A stretch of DNA of 39,573 nt, taken from Deltaproteobacteria bacterium (GTDB taxonomy: Bacteria; Desulfobacterota; Dissulfuribacteria; Dissulfuribacterales; UBA3076). The notes beneath the pieces were generated by a model. That model saw only the letters and a list, made by a program, of their open reading frames with translations, was not told the origin of the DNA and made no database searches. This document shows positions 39,447 to 39,573 of this stretch, in pieces. Position 1 is the first letter of the stretch; every line of letters starts with the position of its first letter. The DNA lies in the NCBI GenBank assembly GCA_027004715.1, contig JALTHG010000009.1, positions 1 through 39,573 on the forward strand, read 5' to 3'. Position numbers and translations under genes: made by a program.

Positions 39447-39539
<93 letters not shown>

Positions 39540-39573
39540 AGAAGCCATTGATGAGATTGCACCCAAAACGGCT

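Overview
The window is a compact bacterial chromosome segment made almost entirely of housekeeping genes. Gene content and order suggest an anaerobic deltaproteobacterium-type organism (Desulfobacterota-like); this is inferred from synteny, not tested. Left to right it contains: the end of a ribosomal/alpha operon (secY-infA-rpmJ-rpsM-rpsK-rpsD-rpoA-rplQ); a branched-chain amino acid cluster with phospholipid genes inside it (ilvB-ilvN-ilvC-psd-pssA-leuA-leuC-leuD-leuB-asd); a class II aldolase-family gene, rsmD, coaD; rpsA-sppA-HU/IHF; a reverse-strand YciO/Sua5 gene; a one-carbon/CO module (fhs-folD-cooS); a reverse-strand division/envelope run (ftsE-ftsX-envC-ctpA-YibQ-like deacetylase-queF); tandem pilT-like ATPases; a zinc-ribbon protein; a Tat-signal Fe/Mn-SOD-like protein; galU; priA; and a reverse-strand tRNA-Ser(GGA). 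I saw no CRISPR array, transposase, prophage or obvious defence system. The least explained items are: (i) small intergenic inverted-repeat elements, including an exact 21-bp repeat 16.7 kb apart and a homologous pair upstream of rpsA and in the ftsE-ftsX gap; (ii) the rpsD-rpoA spacer, with mutually exclusive hairpins and a 14-bp palindrome; (iii) a predicted Tat-exported, divergent SOD-family protein next to a zinc-ribbon/degenerate-receiver-like protein and pilT paralogs; (iv) a long acidic tail on L17. No clear new multi-gene system is evident.
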